Shown here piece after piece: positions 55,201 to 63,697 of a DNA stretch of 64,000 bases. This DNA is from Nitrospirota bacterium (GTDB taxonomy: Bacteria > Nitrospirota > Nitrospiria > Nitrospirales > UBA8639), in the NCBI GenBank assembly GCA_011088105.1, contig JAALKI010000006.1:1-64000 (forward strand), given 5' to 3'. The notes below the pieces were generated by a model. The model saw nothing but the letters and a program-made list of their open reading frames with translations. It searched no databases and was not told where the DNA came from. The position numbers and the translations under genes are program-made. Numbering within the stretch: the first letter of the stretch is position 1; every line of letters starts with the position of its first letter.

Positions 55201-55699
55201 GAATGCCTCCCATAGCTGTGCCGCCGATGATAGCGAGAAAGGTCCATAACTCTATCTGTGCATTACCTGCGGATAATCGTTCATGCGGAAGCAACTCTGG
55301 CAAGATGCCATACTTGGCTGGGCCAAACAGTGCACTCTGAACACCCATTCCTCCCAAGACAATGAGTGGAAGGACTCCACCTGATGGATTGAGGAACAAG
55401 GCTAACGTTCCCAAGGCCATCAGGATCACTTCGACCGATTTCATAACCACGATAACGGAACGCTTGCTAAACCGATCCGAAAAGACACCAGCAAAAATAG
55501 AAACGAGAGCAAGTGGTAAGGTGAAGACGATAAACGTGAGGGTTGTTTGGGCTTGGGAGGCTGCTTCAAATTCCGGGCCGGCTCCCATTTGCGAAGCCAA
55601 CTGCTTGATGGTTAACAAGGCAACCATCAATTTCCAGGCATTGTCATTAAACGCACCAAAAAACTGGGCAATGAGAAGACCGCGAAGGGGGGAGGGCAT
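52283..55699 (-). CDS. LplT-PlsC-acyl-ACP synthetase fusion (Aas-type)
   Basis: This 1138-residue protein has three parts. Residues 1-~410 are a major-facilitator permease of the lysophospholipid flippase (LplT) type. About 425-620 form a PlsC acyltransferase with NHVSFID (HxxxxD) and FPEGQITRTG. The rest is an AMP-binding acyl-ACP/CoA ligase with NSGSTGEPKGVML. In E. coli LplT and Aas are separate proteins that take up and re-acylate lysophospholipids; here one protein contains both. It stands alone and is convergent with the DUF2007 gene. Confidence 0.92.
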   Translation of the reverse strand: MPSPLRGLLIAQFFGAFNDNAWKLMVALLTIKQLASQMGAGPEFEAASQAQTTLTFIVFTLPLALVSIFAGVFSDRFSKRSVIVVMKSVEVILMALGTLALFLNPSGGVLPLIVLGGMGVQSALFGPAKYGILPELLPHERLSAGNAQIELWTFLAIIGGTAMGGILLQFTEASPWLGGLGLLAFSVIGLWASWQLPRVPRAREEGGLRFTLQGAWNAVQADRVLRLGICGNIGYWTIASLVGQDILVYAKAVLQLADALSGLPLATFGIGVGIGSVLAGKLSHSKVEVGHIPLGAIGLTLGLFLLGTISPGLFGTLVGMTWLGLSSGFIVVPINSLIQWRAPEDRRGAVIAFSNTFVFSGVIAGSLIAGALSQLGLNASGILMASGVSTALLTTWALRLMPETFVRMVLFLITHTLYRLQVIGRDHVPEHDGALLLPNHVSFIDGLLLLASVDRPIRYIVDQHYYEHPLFNWLARTMGAIPISSKGSPKEILHALREAGRRLDAGELVCLFPEGQITRTGNLLSFRQGFERILKGRETPIIPVHLDRVWGSIFSFIGNRFITKWPERLPYPVTISYGMPMPSTTAAPEVRQVVQELGEAAWTYRKPNRRPLHHSFVRAARCHPFRFAFGDITRPKVSCMESLIGAIALARAFRPHWGTHHTVGILLPPSVGGVLVNLAATLSGRTTVNLNYTTGQSGMEAAAKQAHLDTIVTSQLFVEKANLELPTGIKILWIDEIRKSIRTVERIKALCLALFAPIAMLERMAGSTCRPQMDDLATIIFNSGSTGEPKGVMLSHFSVDSNVAGVAQVFHVGPNDRLLGILPFFHSFGYLATIWLAVNHGVGVVYHPTPLDAGAIGTLIHKQRVTILIATPTFLQLYLRRCTSDQFGSVRIVLTGAEKLPDRLAQAFEDKFGIRPIEGYGVTECSPVISVNCPDFRAAGFHQPASRRGTVGQPLPGVSVRVVDLDTFEQLPVGKAGMLLVKGPNVMQGYLGREDLTAKAMHEGWYITGDMANLDEDGFLTIMDRLSRFAKIGGEMVPHGKVEDVLHQVANAETQVLAVTSIPDEKKGEQLVVLHTLDETSIPDLIEKAAASGLPNLFIPRKDAFIKVEQIPLLGTGKLDLRALKRIAIEALRPTPNH

Positions 55700-56279
55700 T
55701 TGTGAAGTATTTGGCTATTGCTTGGTTAGTTGTTCTGAATGGAAAGAAGAGCCCAATGTTGGATAATCCAAAGCCTGTTTGTGATTAAATTTTCCATGAA
55801 GTCCGGTCAGTGTCTGCATCATTCTGCTCATGTTGCTGAAATAACGCAAACTCTATGCCGAAAAGAACATTCATCATGAAAGTCTCATGATTTCTGTGTT
55901 TTTGAATCAATAGAGTAAGAATGTTATGGCTTGTGATTCATTTGTGCTCTAATCTCGATGGCCCCGAAAGCTTGAGACGTCGATATCTCTCCTTCAGAGA
56001 CACTAATTGAAAAGCCGCAAACGTTCCTAGACGTTCCTAAACTTAAATCGTCGCCTAGTAGGTCGTGCATTTCTTTTTCATCCTTATAAAACTGACCGTG
56101 GAAGGGCCATTCGGTTGAAAGTATGGCATCAGCGCGCGGTCTCTGGATGCTAGGAGGTTTAGCATGATATTCTAGCCGCCCTTTTGGGTAATCATCATCG
56201 GATCCAAAAGTAACGTAGAATATGACCAAACAGACCGGACAACCTGTACCCATGAGTTAGTGGATGGATAAGGAATCAT
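55700..56279. other. intergenic region, possible small ORF
   Basis: About 580 bases separate two divergent genes. A minus-strand open frame of 109 codons (55924-56253) has a protein-like composition but no ribosome binding site and no family likeness; I do not call it a gene. No clear promoter pair found. Confidence 0.35.
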
Positions 56280-57782
56280 ATGGCTGAGCACTTTCGATTC
56301 GGAGATTACCAACATGAGTTGGGATACGGGCATGATGAAGTGAGTTTCAATGCCCTGACCCCAAAACTACAACGGGATTTGGAAGGTCGTCTGATCCCCT
56401 ATCAGCCAACTCCGATAAAACTTATGTCAAAGGAAGTTTTCAAGCTCCTGCAGCCGTATGTTTCGGTTCGTTTCATGGAGCAAGTGAAATCGGTCATACC
56501 CTTGGCCTTGTATTTGGCATTGTTCCAAATCTTGATTCTTCGCCAATTGGTGGAAGACTCCTGGGTTATCACTGGTGGTCTGTTTGCCGTGATCGTTGGG
56601 TTGATGTTTTTTATGGAAGGTCTCAAGCTGGGCCTGATGCCGTTCGGGACGGTGATTGGCAAGCGTTTACCGCAAAAATCACCTTTGCCCATGGTGCTAT
56701 TTATCACGCTTCTTCTCGGAATCGGGGTGACCTTTGCCGAACCCGCGATCGGCGCCTTAAAGGCAGCTGGCCAAAAGGTAGCGGTGGAACGTGCGCCGTA
56801 TTTGTTCGCTCTGCTCAATGACTGGTCGGAACTTCTCGTCTTGGTGATCGGGTTTAGCGTTGGATTTGCAGCGGTCATAGGGACGTTGCGGTTTCTGTAT
56901 GGCTGGAGTCTCAAACCTCTCATTTATATTTCCTTAGGTTCAGTGCTGGGCTTGACTCTCTATGGCGCATTTGATCCTGAGTTGACCAAGATCCTCGGTT
57001 TGGCTTGGGATGCTGGTGCAGTGACGACCGGACCGGTTACAGTGCCGCTGGTCTTGTTCCTATTTGTGTTACTCCGGCTAGTCCTTAAAGAAACGCTCAA
57101 AAACATGGGCGAGATTGTGTATGGAATCGGTCTGACGATCATTGGAATGTGTCTGTTTAACGCGGGACTTACCTATGGTCTTTCAAAATTAGGCGGTAAT
57201 GTTGGGAGTCTTGTGCCCGCTGCGTTTATGGAGCTCTCCACTGTCCCATTATCTCCTCTTTATATTTATGTAGTGGGCTTAGTGCTTTCATTGGTGTTTG
57301 CCTTTGGGCTGGGCTATGGCGCCACGGTTGCCGAGCCGGCCCTGAACGCGCTTGGTACCACTGCCCAAAGTCTTACCAATGGTGTGTTCAAGAAAAAAAC
57401 GTTGATTGCCGCGGTCTCTCTTGGCGTGGCAATCGGTATTGCCATTGGTTTGGCCAAGCTCATTTTCAATCTTCCGTTAGTATGGTTGATCATGCCTGGT
57501 TACGTTCTGGCTTTGGTATTGACCTATTTTTCAAGTGAAACATTTGTCAATGTGGCTTGGGATAGTGCCGGTGTCACCACCGGTCCGATCACCGTTCCTC
57601 TTGTGTTGGCCATGGGTCTCGGGTTTGGCAATGCCACGAATGCGGTAGAAGGCTTTGGCATTCTCTCCATGGCATCCATTGGCCCAATTCTTACGGTTTT
57701 GGCGACTGGTCTGCTCTCTGATTACAACGCGAGGAACGAGGCGCTGGCAGTAACTAAAGCCTCAGGGATACCACACGTTTAG
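56280..57782 (+). CDS. DUF1538 membrane protein
   Basis: This 500-residue protein has about 12-13 membrane helices arranged as two repeats. Each repeat contains an AEPA(I/L).AL motif (FAEPAIGALKAAGQ near residue 155 and VAEPALNALGTTAQ near residue 350) and a DAGAVTTGPVTVPL-type motif (near 246 and 430). Length is as for the full double-domain family. Two PII-like proteins follow, 17 and 14 bases apart, so a regulated ion or metabolite transporter is likely. Confidence 0.88.
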   Translation: MAEHFRFGDYQHELGYGHDEVSFNALTPKLQRDLEGRLIPYQPTPIKLMSKEVFKLLQPYVSVRFMEQVKSVIPLALYLALFQILILRQLVEDSWVITGGLFAVIVGLMFFMEGLKLGLMPFGTVIGKRLPQKSPLPMVLFITLLLGIGVTFAEPAIGALKAAGQKVAVERAPYLFALLNDWSELLVLVIGFSVGFAAVIGTLRFLYGWSLKPLIYISLGSVLGLTLYGAFDPELTKILGLAWDAGAVTTGPVTVPLVLFLFVLLRLVLKETLKNMGEIVYGIGLTIIGMCLFNAGLTYGLSKLGGNVGSLVPAAFMELSTVPLSPLYIYVVGLVLSLVFAFGLGYGATVAEPALNALGTTAQSLTNGVFKKKTLIAAVSLGVAIGIAIGLAKLIFNLPLVWLIMPGYVLALVLTYFSSETFVNVAWDSAGVTTGPITVPLVLAMGLGFGNATNAVEGFGILSMASIGPILTVLATGLLSDYNARNEALAVTKASGIPHV

Positions 57783-57799
57783 GGAGGATCGACGGTATT

Positions 57800-58162
57800 A
57801 TGAGTGAAACAATCACATACTTAACGGATGTGGCCATGATTACCTGTGTCGTGCAAAGCGGTGATGCTGATGATATTGTGAAAGCTGCGAGAGAAGCAGG
57901 GGCAACCGCTGCCTTAGTGTATCATGGCAGGGGGACTGGAATACGCGAACGATTAGGATTATTGGGAATAGCTATTGATGCCGAGAAAGATATTGTCACT
58001 GTTTTGGTCTCCTCTGATCAGCGTGAAATTGTGGCCGATAGAATTTTTCATGCTGGTCATTTTGATACCCCGGCCAGAGGATTTCTGTGCATCACTCCTT
58101 TGGAAAAGGCGGCAACTTATATTCCACAGAGCGTGAAAGATCGATTGACTAAAAAGGAATAA
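57800..58162 (+). CDS. PII-like signalling protein 1
   Basis: This 120-residue protein has the ferredoxin-like PII fold: strand MITCVV, helix, GATAALVYHGRGTG, IVTVLV. The T-loop is short and lacks the usual tyrosine for uridylylation. It likely binds a nucleotide and controls the DUF1538 protein encoded upstream. Confidence 0.8.
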   Translation: MSETITYLTDVAMITCVVQSGDADDIVKAAREAGATAALVYHGRGTGIRERLGLLGIAIDAEKDIVTVLVSSDQREIVADRIFHAGHFDTPARGFLCITPLEKAATYIPQSVKDRLTKKE

Positions 58163-58176
58163 AGACGAGAGCGCTT

Positions 58177-58560
58177 GTGAGTGAAGAACAAGAATACGGA
58201 GAATCGTTACTCCTTGAGGCCACCCAGGTCATTACATGCGTGTTACCGGATGATGGCAGCGACAGGTTGTTGCTGCTGGCCTTACGGAGTGAAAAAGGCA
58301 TCACAAGAGCTCACAGTGTTCCTTGCCGAGGGCATGCTGCATTGCGAGGTGTATCGACCAAGGGGGGCCATTTGCCCGAACCTACTCTGGTGAAGATGGT
58401 GAACGTGGTAGTGGATGAGGAGAATGCAGAATCCCTTTTTGTTTACATCTTCGAAAAAGCAAACATAGGTCGACTAGGGGGAGGTATCATCTTCTTGAGC
58501 GAATCCATTGTCTCCACAGCCTTCTCCCTTCCCGAAGATATCCCAGCGGAGAAAAGCTAG
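58177..58560 (+). CDS. PII-like signalling protein 2
   Basis: This 127-residue protein is a diverged PII-like subunit: TQVITCVLPDDG, the segment ITRAHSVPCRGHAAL where PII has its GATxxxVRG motif, and VVVDEENAESLFVYIFEKA. The start is GTG. It belongs to the DUF1538 operon and may form mixed trimers with the previous protein, which is inference. Confidence 0.7.
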   Translation: MSEEQEYGESLLLEATQVITCVLPDDGSDRLLLLALRSEKGITRAHSVPCRGHAALRGVSTKGGHLPEPTLVKMVNVVVDEENAESLFVYIFEKANIGRLGGGIIFLSESIVSTAFSLPEDIPAEKS

Positions 58561-58642
58561 GGCCAGACACTCAGCCCAGGTAAACACCAGTTTGGTGGAT
58601 AGGTTTCTATCCAAAGATTTCTCAAAACAGTGAAAAGCCTAT

Positions 58643-60478
58643 CTAGGAATTTTGTCCTCGGATGACTAAGACTCCCAGCCAACCCAAAAACACAATGATG
58701 CCGATATTGAGAGTCGTGTCGAGTAAATTTTGGCCGGCAGTCAATTTTCCGGTTTCTTGAGACTCCATAAGCGATCTGACCCACACTGATGGCAGAATGG
58801 GATCGGGTGGTTCAAGGTTGCCAATAGCCTTGGCTAAAGCATCGGCCTGTTCAACGGTCAATGGAGGATTTTGGGTCAGCAAAGCGGCGGCAGGTCCTCC
58901 CCCCAGCGGACCAGGCGCGAAAGAAGGCGAGGGCCCGGCAAGGACAACCTGAACTCCCACGGTATCGATTTCCCCAGCTTGCCCTGGATAGCTCCCACTT
59001 GGAATTCGGACAGGTGACAAATAAGGCGGAAGATTTTGTATTAATTCCTTGGGGAGTGAATGTAAGGTTAGATTCTTGTCAATAAAGGCTTGGGCAATCT
59101 CGGCCTCTCCCGAAACGGTAAAAATCAAGGCACCATCTATTTCTTTGGTTTTTAACTTCTTTACGAGTTCCTCGTCTTTTGCAAAGATGACAGGTTCCTT
59201 ATGAACGGTTTGAAGAACCATTGAAGCTAATCGAGCACGTGCACTGCCGCTCACGCTCACCCCAATTTTCCCAGATAAAACGTCTTGGGGTGTTTCTTGT
59301 TCTCCTCTTCGAATAAGGTGGAGATAGGCGCTGCCTAAAACAGCAGCCGCTTCAATTCGATTGTCCCGTTCACCAAACAGTTGGTCCTTGGTTTTTGGGA
59401 AAAATCGATCTGCGCCAATGATAGCTAATCGAGCTTTTCCTTGAGCGACAGCCTCTACGGCGTCCTCAGTTTTAGAAAGAATGACTTGGTGGTCCGGGAA
59501 GACCTCTCGAACGACACGGACAACAAACGTTGTCAGGCCTCCAAACCGCTCAGGCGAATCAAGGGCAATGATCATTTCCGCCTTTCGACTGACGGATAAG
59601 GAATCTGTCTCTACTATCTTGGCATCTCGAAGAAAGCGAAAAGCCACCACCTCTGGAGGAAGGCCTTCAATGTCAACTTGATAGTTTAAGTCCTGCATGG
59701 TTTTTGGAGTGAGGTGGCCATGTAACCGACCTAGGGCATCAACGACGTGGGGACGAGTCGTCATGGTATCCGCAAGTGTTATCATGGCGGCATCGTACCG
59801 TGGGAAGAAATCCAGGTCGTCGGTAAGAACGGTAAGGGAGATGTCTCGAAGAGCACCATCGGTTGCGCGAATGATGGCCACGTCCGCTAACCCGTCATGA
59901 AGAGCCAAAAGGCGTTTAAAGGAATCATCAATGAGCAAGGTTTCTCCGCGAAGCCGAACTCCATAATGACGAAGGAGTGCTGGGAGACCAGTCACGGGCT
60001 GGCGGAAGTACGTGCTCGAGGATGTGATTTTCACCCCTCCTTCGAGTTTATTCAAATCTGTGATACGTTGGAGATTCAAGCTCTTTGCCTTGGTTTCTGG
60101 AACCACAAGCACATAGCCATTTTCGAATCCCAACACGTCCAGCCATTGGAACCCTAAGGGCTCATATAGTTTCTGCACTTCCGCTAAGGATCCTTTCTGT
60201 GTTGGCGCAACGTGACGCTGGAACATGTACCCGAAGGCCGAATAATCCACGACAAGTTCGATACGTTTTGCCACGAGGCTTCCAGCACAGTCATAAGAAT
60301 TTTGGCATTTCACCATTTGAACCGGCACATTCGTGGTGCCCTCGATAATGTGACGAGCCATCTGAGCGACAATTGCTTGTTCGGTTGTCGGAGGCAAACC
60401 AATGGAGAGAGGACTTTGGCTTGGCTGGCATGCAGCAATGAGCAGGCTCAGCGCTAAGAGCAACCCACTCCTTTTCAT
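58643..60478 (-). CDS. lipoprotein with two tandem solute-binding domains and C-terminal membrane helix
   Basis: This 611-residue protein has a lipobox (LLIAAC, cysteine at residue 17). Residues ~25-290 resemble an OpuAC-type glycine betaine/choline-binding domain (SIGLPPTTEQAIVAQMARHI at its start). Residues ~308-540 resemble a phosphonate/NMT1-type binding domain (YHLxRRGEQETPQDVLSGKIGV). A membrane helix at about 585-605 ends the protein. It follows a BCCT transporter with an ATGA overlap when that gene's frameshift is repaired. Confidence 0.75.
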   Translation of the reverse strand: MKRSGLLLALSLLIAACQPSQSPLSIGLPPTTEQAIVAQMARHIIEGTTNVPVQMVKCQNSYDCAGSLVAKRIELVVDYSAFGYMFQRHVAPTQKGSLAEVQKLYEPLGFQWLDVLGFENGYVLVVPETKAKSLNLQRITDLNKLEGGVKITSSSTYFRQPVTGLPALLRHYGVRLRGETLLIDDSFKRLLALHDGLADVAIIRATDGALRDISLTVLTDDLDFFPRYDAAMITLADTMTTRPHVVDALGRLHGHLTPKTMQDLNYQVDIEGLPPEVVAFRFLRDAKIVETDSLSVSRKAEMIIALDSPERFGGLTTFVVRVVREVFPDHQVILSKTEDAVEAVAQGKARLAIIGADRFFPKTKDQLFGERDNRIEAAAVLGSAYLHLIRRGEQETPQDVLSGKIGVSVSGSARARLASMVLQTVHKEPVIFAKDEELVKKLKTKEIDGALIFTVSGEAEIAQAFIDKNLTLHSLPKELIQNLPPYLSPVRIPSGSYPGQAGEIDTVGVQVVLAGPSPSFAPGPLGGGPAAALLTQNPPLTVEQADALAKAIGNLEPPDPILPSVWVRSLMESQETGKLTAGQNLLDTTLNIGIIVFLGWLGVLVIRGQNS

Positions 60479-60496
60479 GGCTTCTCCTTCTCTTTC

Positions 60497-61993
60497 TCAC
60501 CACGAAGAGCGATAAGCAAGGACCCGATTTGAAGCAGAATGATCAGCGTAAATGGGATGGCTCCGATGAACGCGACTGTACGAACGGCTTCCACGTTTCC
60601 TGATAAGGTCAAGGCTGTCCCCAAGCCACCCAGAGCGGCCCCCCCAAGCAAGCTTTTGTCTGACTGATGGATTCAATGACCCCTGGCTTGTAAACATTCC
60701 CAGGACATAGGCAGCACTGACCACGCTCGTGACGAGGAAGATAAAAGAGAGCACCAAGGCCGTTCCATTGAGCACACCGGAAAGTGGTAGTCGATCGAAT
60801 AACGCAAACAGTGCGGTACTAACGTCTTCGCGGACCAATTTCACAATTCCTCCCTGTCCATGTAGCTCTTCATACAGCCCGGTACCGCCAAAGATGGAAA
60901 ACCAGAGGACTGAAAAGAGTGAAGGAACAAACAGCACGCCAATGACAAATTCTCGAATTGTCCTTCCCCGACTGATGCGAGCGATAAACACACCGACAAA
61001 TGGAGCCCAAGCGATCCACCAAAACCAATAGGTCAACGTCCAGTTCTGGAGCCATGGGCCGATATCGGTAAAGGGAAAAAGCTGAAAGCTGAGGGCGACG
61101 ACGCCGGTGATGTAATCACCAAATGCGGTAACGAACGTGCGTAGCAGAAAAGCTGTCGGCCCGGCGAACAATACAAACAGCATGACGAGAATCGCGATGA
61201 TCATGTTCCCATTGCTCAGCCATTTCACACCTTTATCAAGATCTGTCACCAAGGGAACCATATAGCAGATGATGAGGATGGCAAGAATGCTAGCTGTCAT
61301 CATAGTTGATTGGAGGTCTGTTCCCACAAGGACGTGCAATCCACTTTGAAGTTGGAACACACCCAACCCAATGGACCCGGCCACACCCAAGGCTACAGCG
61401 ATTACGGCAAAGAGGTCAGCCAACCAAGCAGTCGGATTGACCCACTTTCCGGACAAAGCACTTCGAAGCGGAGCCCCGGGTAAATAGGGCGTCCCCTTTC
61501 GAAAACCAAAATAGGCAAGAACAAGGGCTCCGACGCAGTACACCGCCCAGGCATGGAGAGCCCAATGAAACAGCGTAATTGTCATGGCCTGTCGTGCGGC
61601 TGGCGGGGTCCCTGGTGGATTGCCTGGGGCTCCGGAAAAATGCATCAATGGTTCTGCAACGCCCCAAAACAACAGGCCCACTCCCATTCCCGCGGCAAAC
61701 AACATTGCGAGCCAAGAAGGATATGAAAATTCGGGTTTATCGTCTGCACTGCCCAGTTTGATGTTTCCATAGCGACCGAAGGCGAGCCAGAGCACCAGAA
61801 TTAAGAGGGTCGTCACCGTAGCCATGAAAAACCAGTCCAAGGCTCTGAAAACCGTCGAAAGTATGAGTCCGGCACCACTGGCCATTCCCGCAGGGTCAAG
61901 AATTCCCCCCAGCGCCACGAGTGCACAAATCGGAAGGGCAATCTGAAACAAGCCTCCTCGCTTTTTGCTCTTGTGCTGTGTTGTTGAAGACAT
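60497..61993 (-). CDS. BCCT-family transporter, C-terminus frameshifted
   Basis: This frame is a 498-residue carrier for betaine, choline, carnitine or similar trimethylammonium compounds, with 12 membrane helices. Signature segments are GMGVGLLFWGVAEPL near residue 100 and the tryptophan-rich WTLTYWFWWIAWAPFVG near residue 320. From about residue 443 the sequence becomes unlike the family. Moving one base at the C7 run 60639-60645 restores a normal end (AALGGLGTALTLSGNVEAV..., ending KEKEKP), with stop at 60475 overlapping the ATG of the binding-protein gene. Confidence 0.88.
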   Translation of the reverse strand: MSSTTQHKSKKRGGLFQIALPICALVALGGILDPAGMASGAGLILSTVFRALDWFFMATVTTLLILVLWLAFGRYGNIKLGSADDKPEFSYPSWLAMLFAAGMGVGLLFWGVAEPLMHFSGAPGNPPGTPPAARQAMTITLFHWALHAWAVYCVGALVLAYFGFRKGTPYLPGAPLRSALSGKWVNPTAWLADLFAVIAVALGVAGSIGLGVFQLQSGLHVLVGTDLQSTMMTASILAILIICYMVPLVTDLDKGVKWLSNGNMIIAILVMLFVLFAGPTAFLLRTFVTAFGDYITGVVALSFQLFPFTDIGPWLQNWTLTYWFWWIAWAPFVGVFIARISRGRTIREFVIGVLFVPSLFSVLWFSIFGGTGLYEELHGQGGIVKLVREDVSTALFALFDRLPLSGVLNGTALVLSFIFLVTSVVSAAYVLGMFTSQGSLNPSVRQKLAWGGRSGWLGDSLDLIRKRGSRSYSRVHRSHPIYADHSASNRVLAYRSSW

Positions 61994-62027
61994 AAAAAAG
62001 AATCTGCTGTCCTCTTTTCACGGGAAT

Positions 62028-62903
62028 TTATTTTAGCGCTTCTGCTCCACCGACAATATCCATGAGTTCTTTGGTAATGGCCTCTTGACGCCCCTTGTTA
62101 TATTGGAGGCTAAGTTTCTTAATAAGTTCACCTGCGTTGCGAGTGGCACCATCCATGGCAGCCATGCGTGCTGCTTGTTCGGCTGCCAATGATTCCAACA
62201 GAATGCGATACACTTGGGCCTGAGCATATTTTGGCAACAAGCTCCTCACCAAGTCCTCCTGATTGGGTTCATACAGATAGCCCCTCCCGCTGGATGGCGC
62301 CTCTACCATGCCGAATTCTTCTAGAGGTTCGATAGGAATCATTTTCTCGACAACCACCAGCTGTTGGGCAACGGATTTAAACTCGTTATAGACGACATAT
62401 CCCTCATCAAATATACCACTCTCAAAAGCTTCCACCGCCTCCAATCCAATTTCGAGGGCGTGCTCATAGGTTAACCGCTCAAATACATCAACATTTGGAT
62501 CGCGAAGAGGCCAGTGACGCCGACGAAAAAATTCATTCCCTTTCCGGCCAACGACTCCGACAATCACCTTTGTCCCCTTCTTCTCACAATCCTGGATAAC
62601 CTGGAAAGCTTTGCGAAAAACATTCATATTAAATGCCCCGCACAGTCCGCGGTCGCTCGAAATCACTGTCACCTGAATGGTCCGGACCGTACGCCTTTGG
62701 AACAAGGGGTGTGCTGATTGATTCACACGACCGCTCAGGTTGGCAAGCACACGGCGCAATTCTTGCCCATAAGGACGAAAGGCCAAAATTCGTTGCTGGG
62801 CCCGATGGAGCTTAGATGCGGCCACCAACTTCATGGCTTTCGTGATTTTTTGTGTGTTCTTGACGGTGCCTATCTTACGACGCAAATCTTGAAGATTTGC
62901 CAT
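62028..62903 (-). CDS. atpG: ATP synthase F1 gamma subunit
   Basis: This 291-residue central stalk protein has the N-terminal KIGTVKNTQKITKAMKLVAASK, the SDRGLCGAFN motif near residue 86, and the C-terminal MAAMDGATRNAGELI helix. Length is normal. Only gamma is in view; no other atp gene lies in the 1,000 bases on either side, so the operon is split or the gene was relocated. Confidence 0.96.
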   Translation of the reverse strand: MANLQDLRRKIGTVKNTQKITKAMKLVAASKLHRAQQRILAFRPYGQELRRVLANLSGRVNQSAHPLFQRRTVRTIQVTVISSDRGLCGAFNMNVFRKAFQVIQDCEKKGTKVIVGVVGRKGNEFFRRRHWPLRDPNVDVFERLTYEHALEIGLEAVEAFESGIFDEGYVVYNEFKSVAQQLVVVEKMIPIEPLEEFGMVEAPSSGRGYLYEPNQEDLVRSLLPKYAQAQVYRILLESLAAEQAARMAAMDGATRNAGELIKKLSLQYNKGRQEAITKELMDIVGGAEALK

Positions 62904-62994
62904 CCCCTTCCCTCCAATATCTACAATGCGGTCGTTCGAATTTAACCATGATCTTGTGATAATTCTAATGCCTTTATCATGGCAAAGCTATTTT

Positions 62995-63243
62995 TTATAA
63001 CACTTTACTTCCCTGTTCACAAAACGGGAACTCGAACAGTTCGAGATGGTACTGTTTACAGGTTATCCGCTTCTGTGGAGCTCTTTCGTCGCTTGGTCGG
63101 CACACGCTCCGATGTTGCCGAAGCCAGCGGTAAAGGGTATTCTCTCCGATCTGAAAGATTTCACAAGGGGTACCCCGTGACCCGCCCTTGAGGACAAAGG
63201 CGACTGGGCGTTCTCGTAAGTCAACACTGTAGGTATTGCTCAT
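62995..63243 (-). mobile_element. IS630-type transposase N-terminal remnant
   Basis: From ATG 63243 the minus strand reads YSVDLRERPVAFVLKGGSRG, then EIFQIGENTLYRWLRQHR, the N-terminal helix-turn-helix of IS630-family transposases. After about residue 45 the sequence departs from the family and the catalytic part is absent. A truncated element. Confidence 0.5.
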
Positions 63244-63318
63244 GCCTCAGAGTCTAGCCAATATATCCACTAGTTAAAAGTTAAAATACTATAAAACCAA
63301 TTGAACCCGCGTTCGAAA

Positions 63319-63459
63319 TGTCTAATGTAAAGTCCGAATCCTATGACACCGCTCGTCAATATATGATTTGCCTTGATCCGGAGGATTTTGAACTGGATGA
63401 GCGACTGGCTCAATTGGCCAGTATCACCAAGCTTTCCTCCCGGGAGTTTCAAGAGTGAT
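63319..63459 (+). pseudogene. small open frame with internal stop, unknown
   Basis: A 46-codon frame (MSNVKSESYDTARQYMICLDPEDFELDERL...) ends at TGA, yet the same frame runs on for about 50 more codons (FAYVVEDEKKRKL...). It may be a small broken gene. No ribosome binding site and no family recognised. Confidence 0.2.
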
Positions 63460-63697
63460 TTGCGTATGTCGTCGAAGACGAAAAGAAGAGGAAGTTAAAG
63501 AATCAGCGGGAGTCGAGCAGTTATCTGAATTTTTCTCAGGTGCACCTCTCGCCCTTGAGAGTAACGTCGTTCTTGACCTTTTTGGATACTCCTGTTTGCT
63601 AGCCTTCACAAATTCTCATTGCTATTGAACAAGTTCTAGGGGCGCAGTTAGTATCGCTGCGTAAGAGCTTAAGCAAGGGATCCCAGGAAATATCTGC

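Noticed and set aside
55924-56253. Minus-strand 109-codon open frame
   Set aside because: No ribosome binding site, no recognisable domain and no partner genes; kept only as a note in the intergenic entry.
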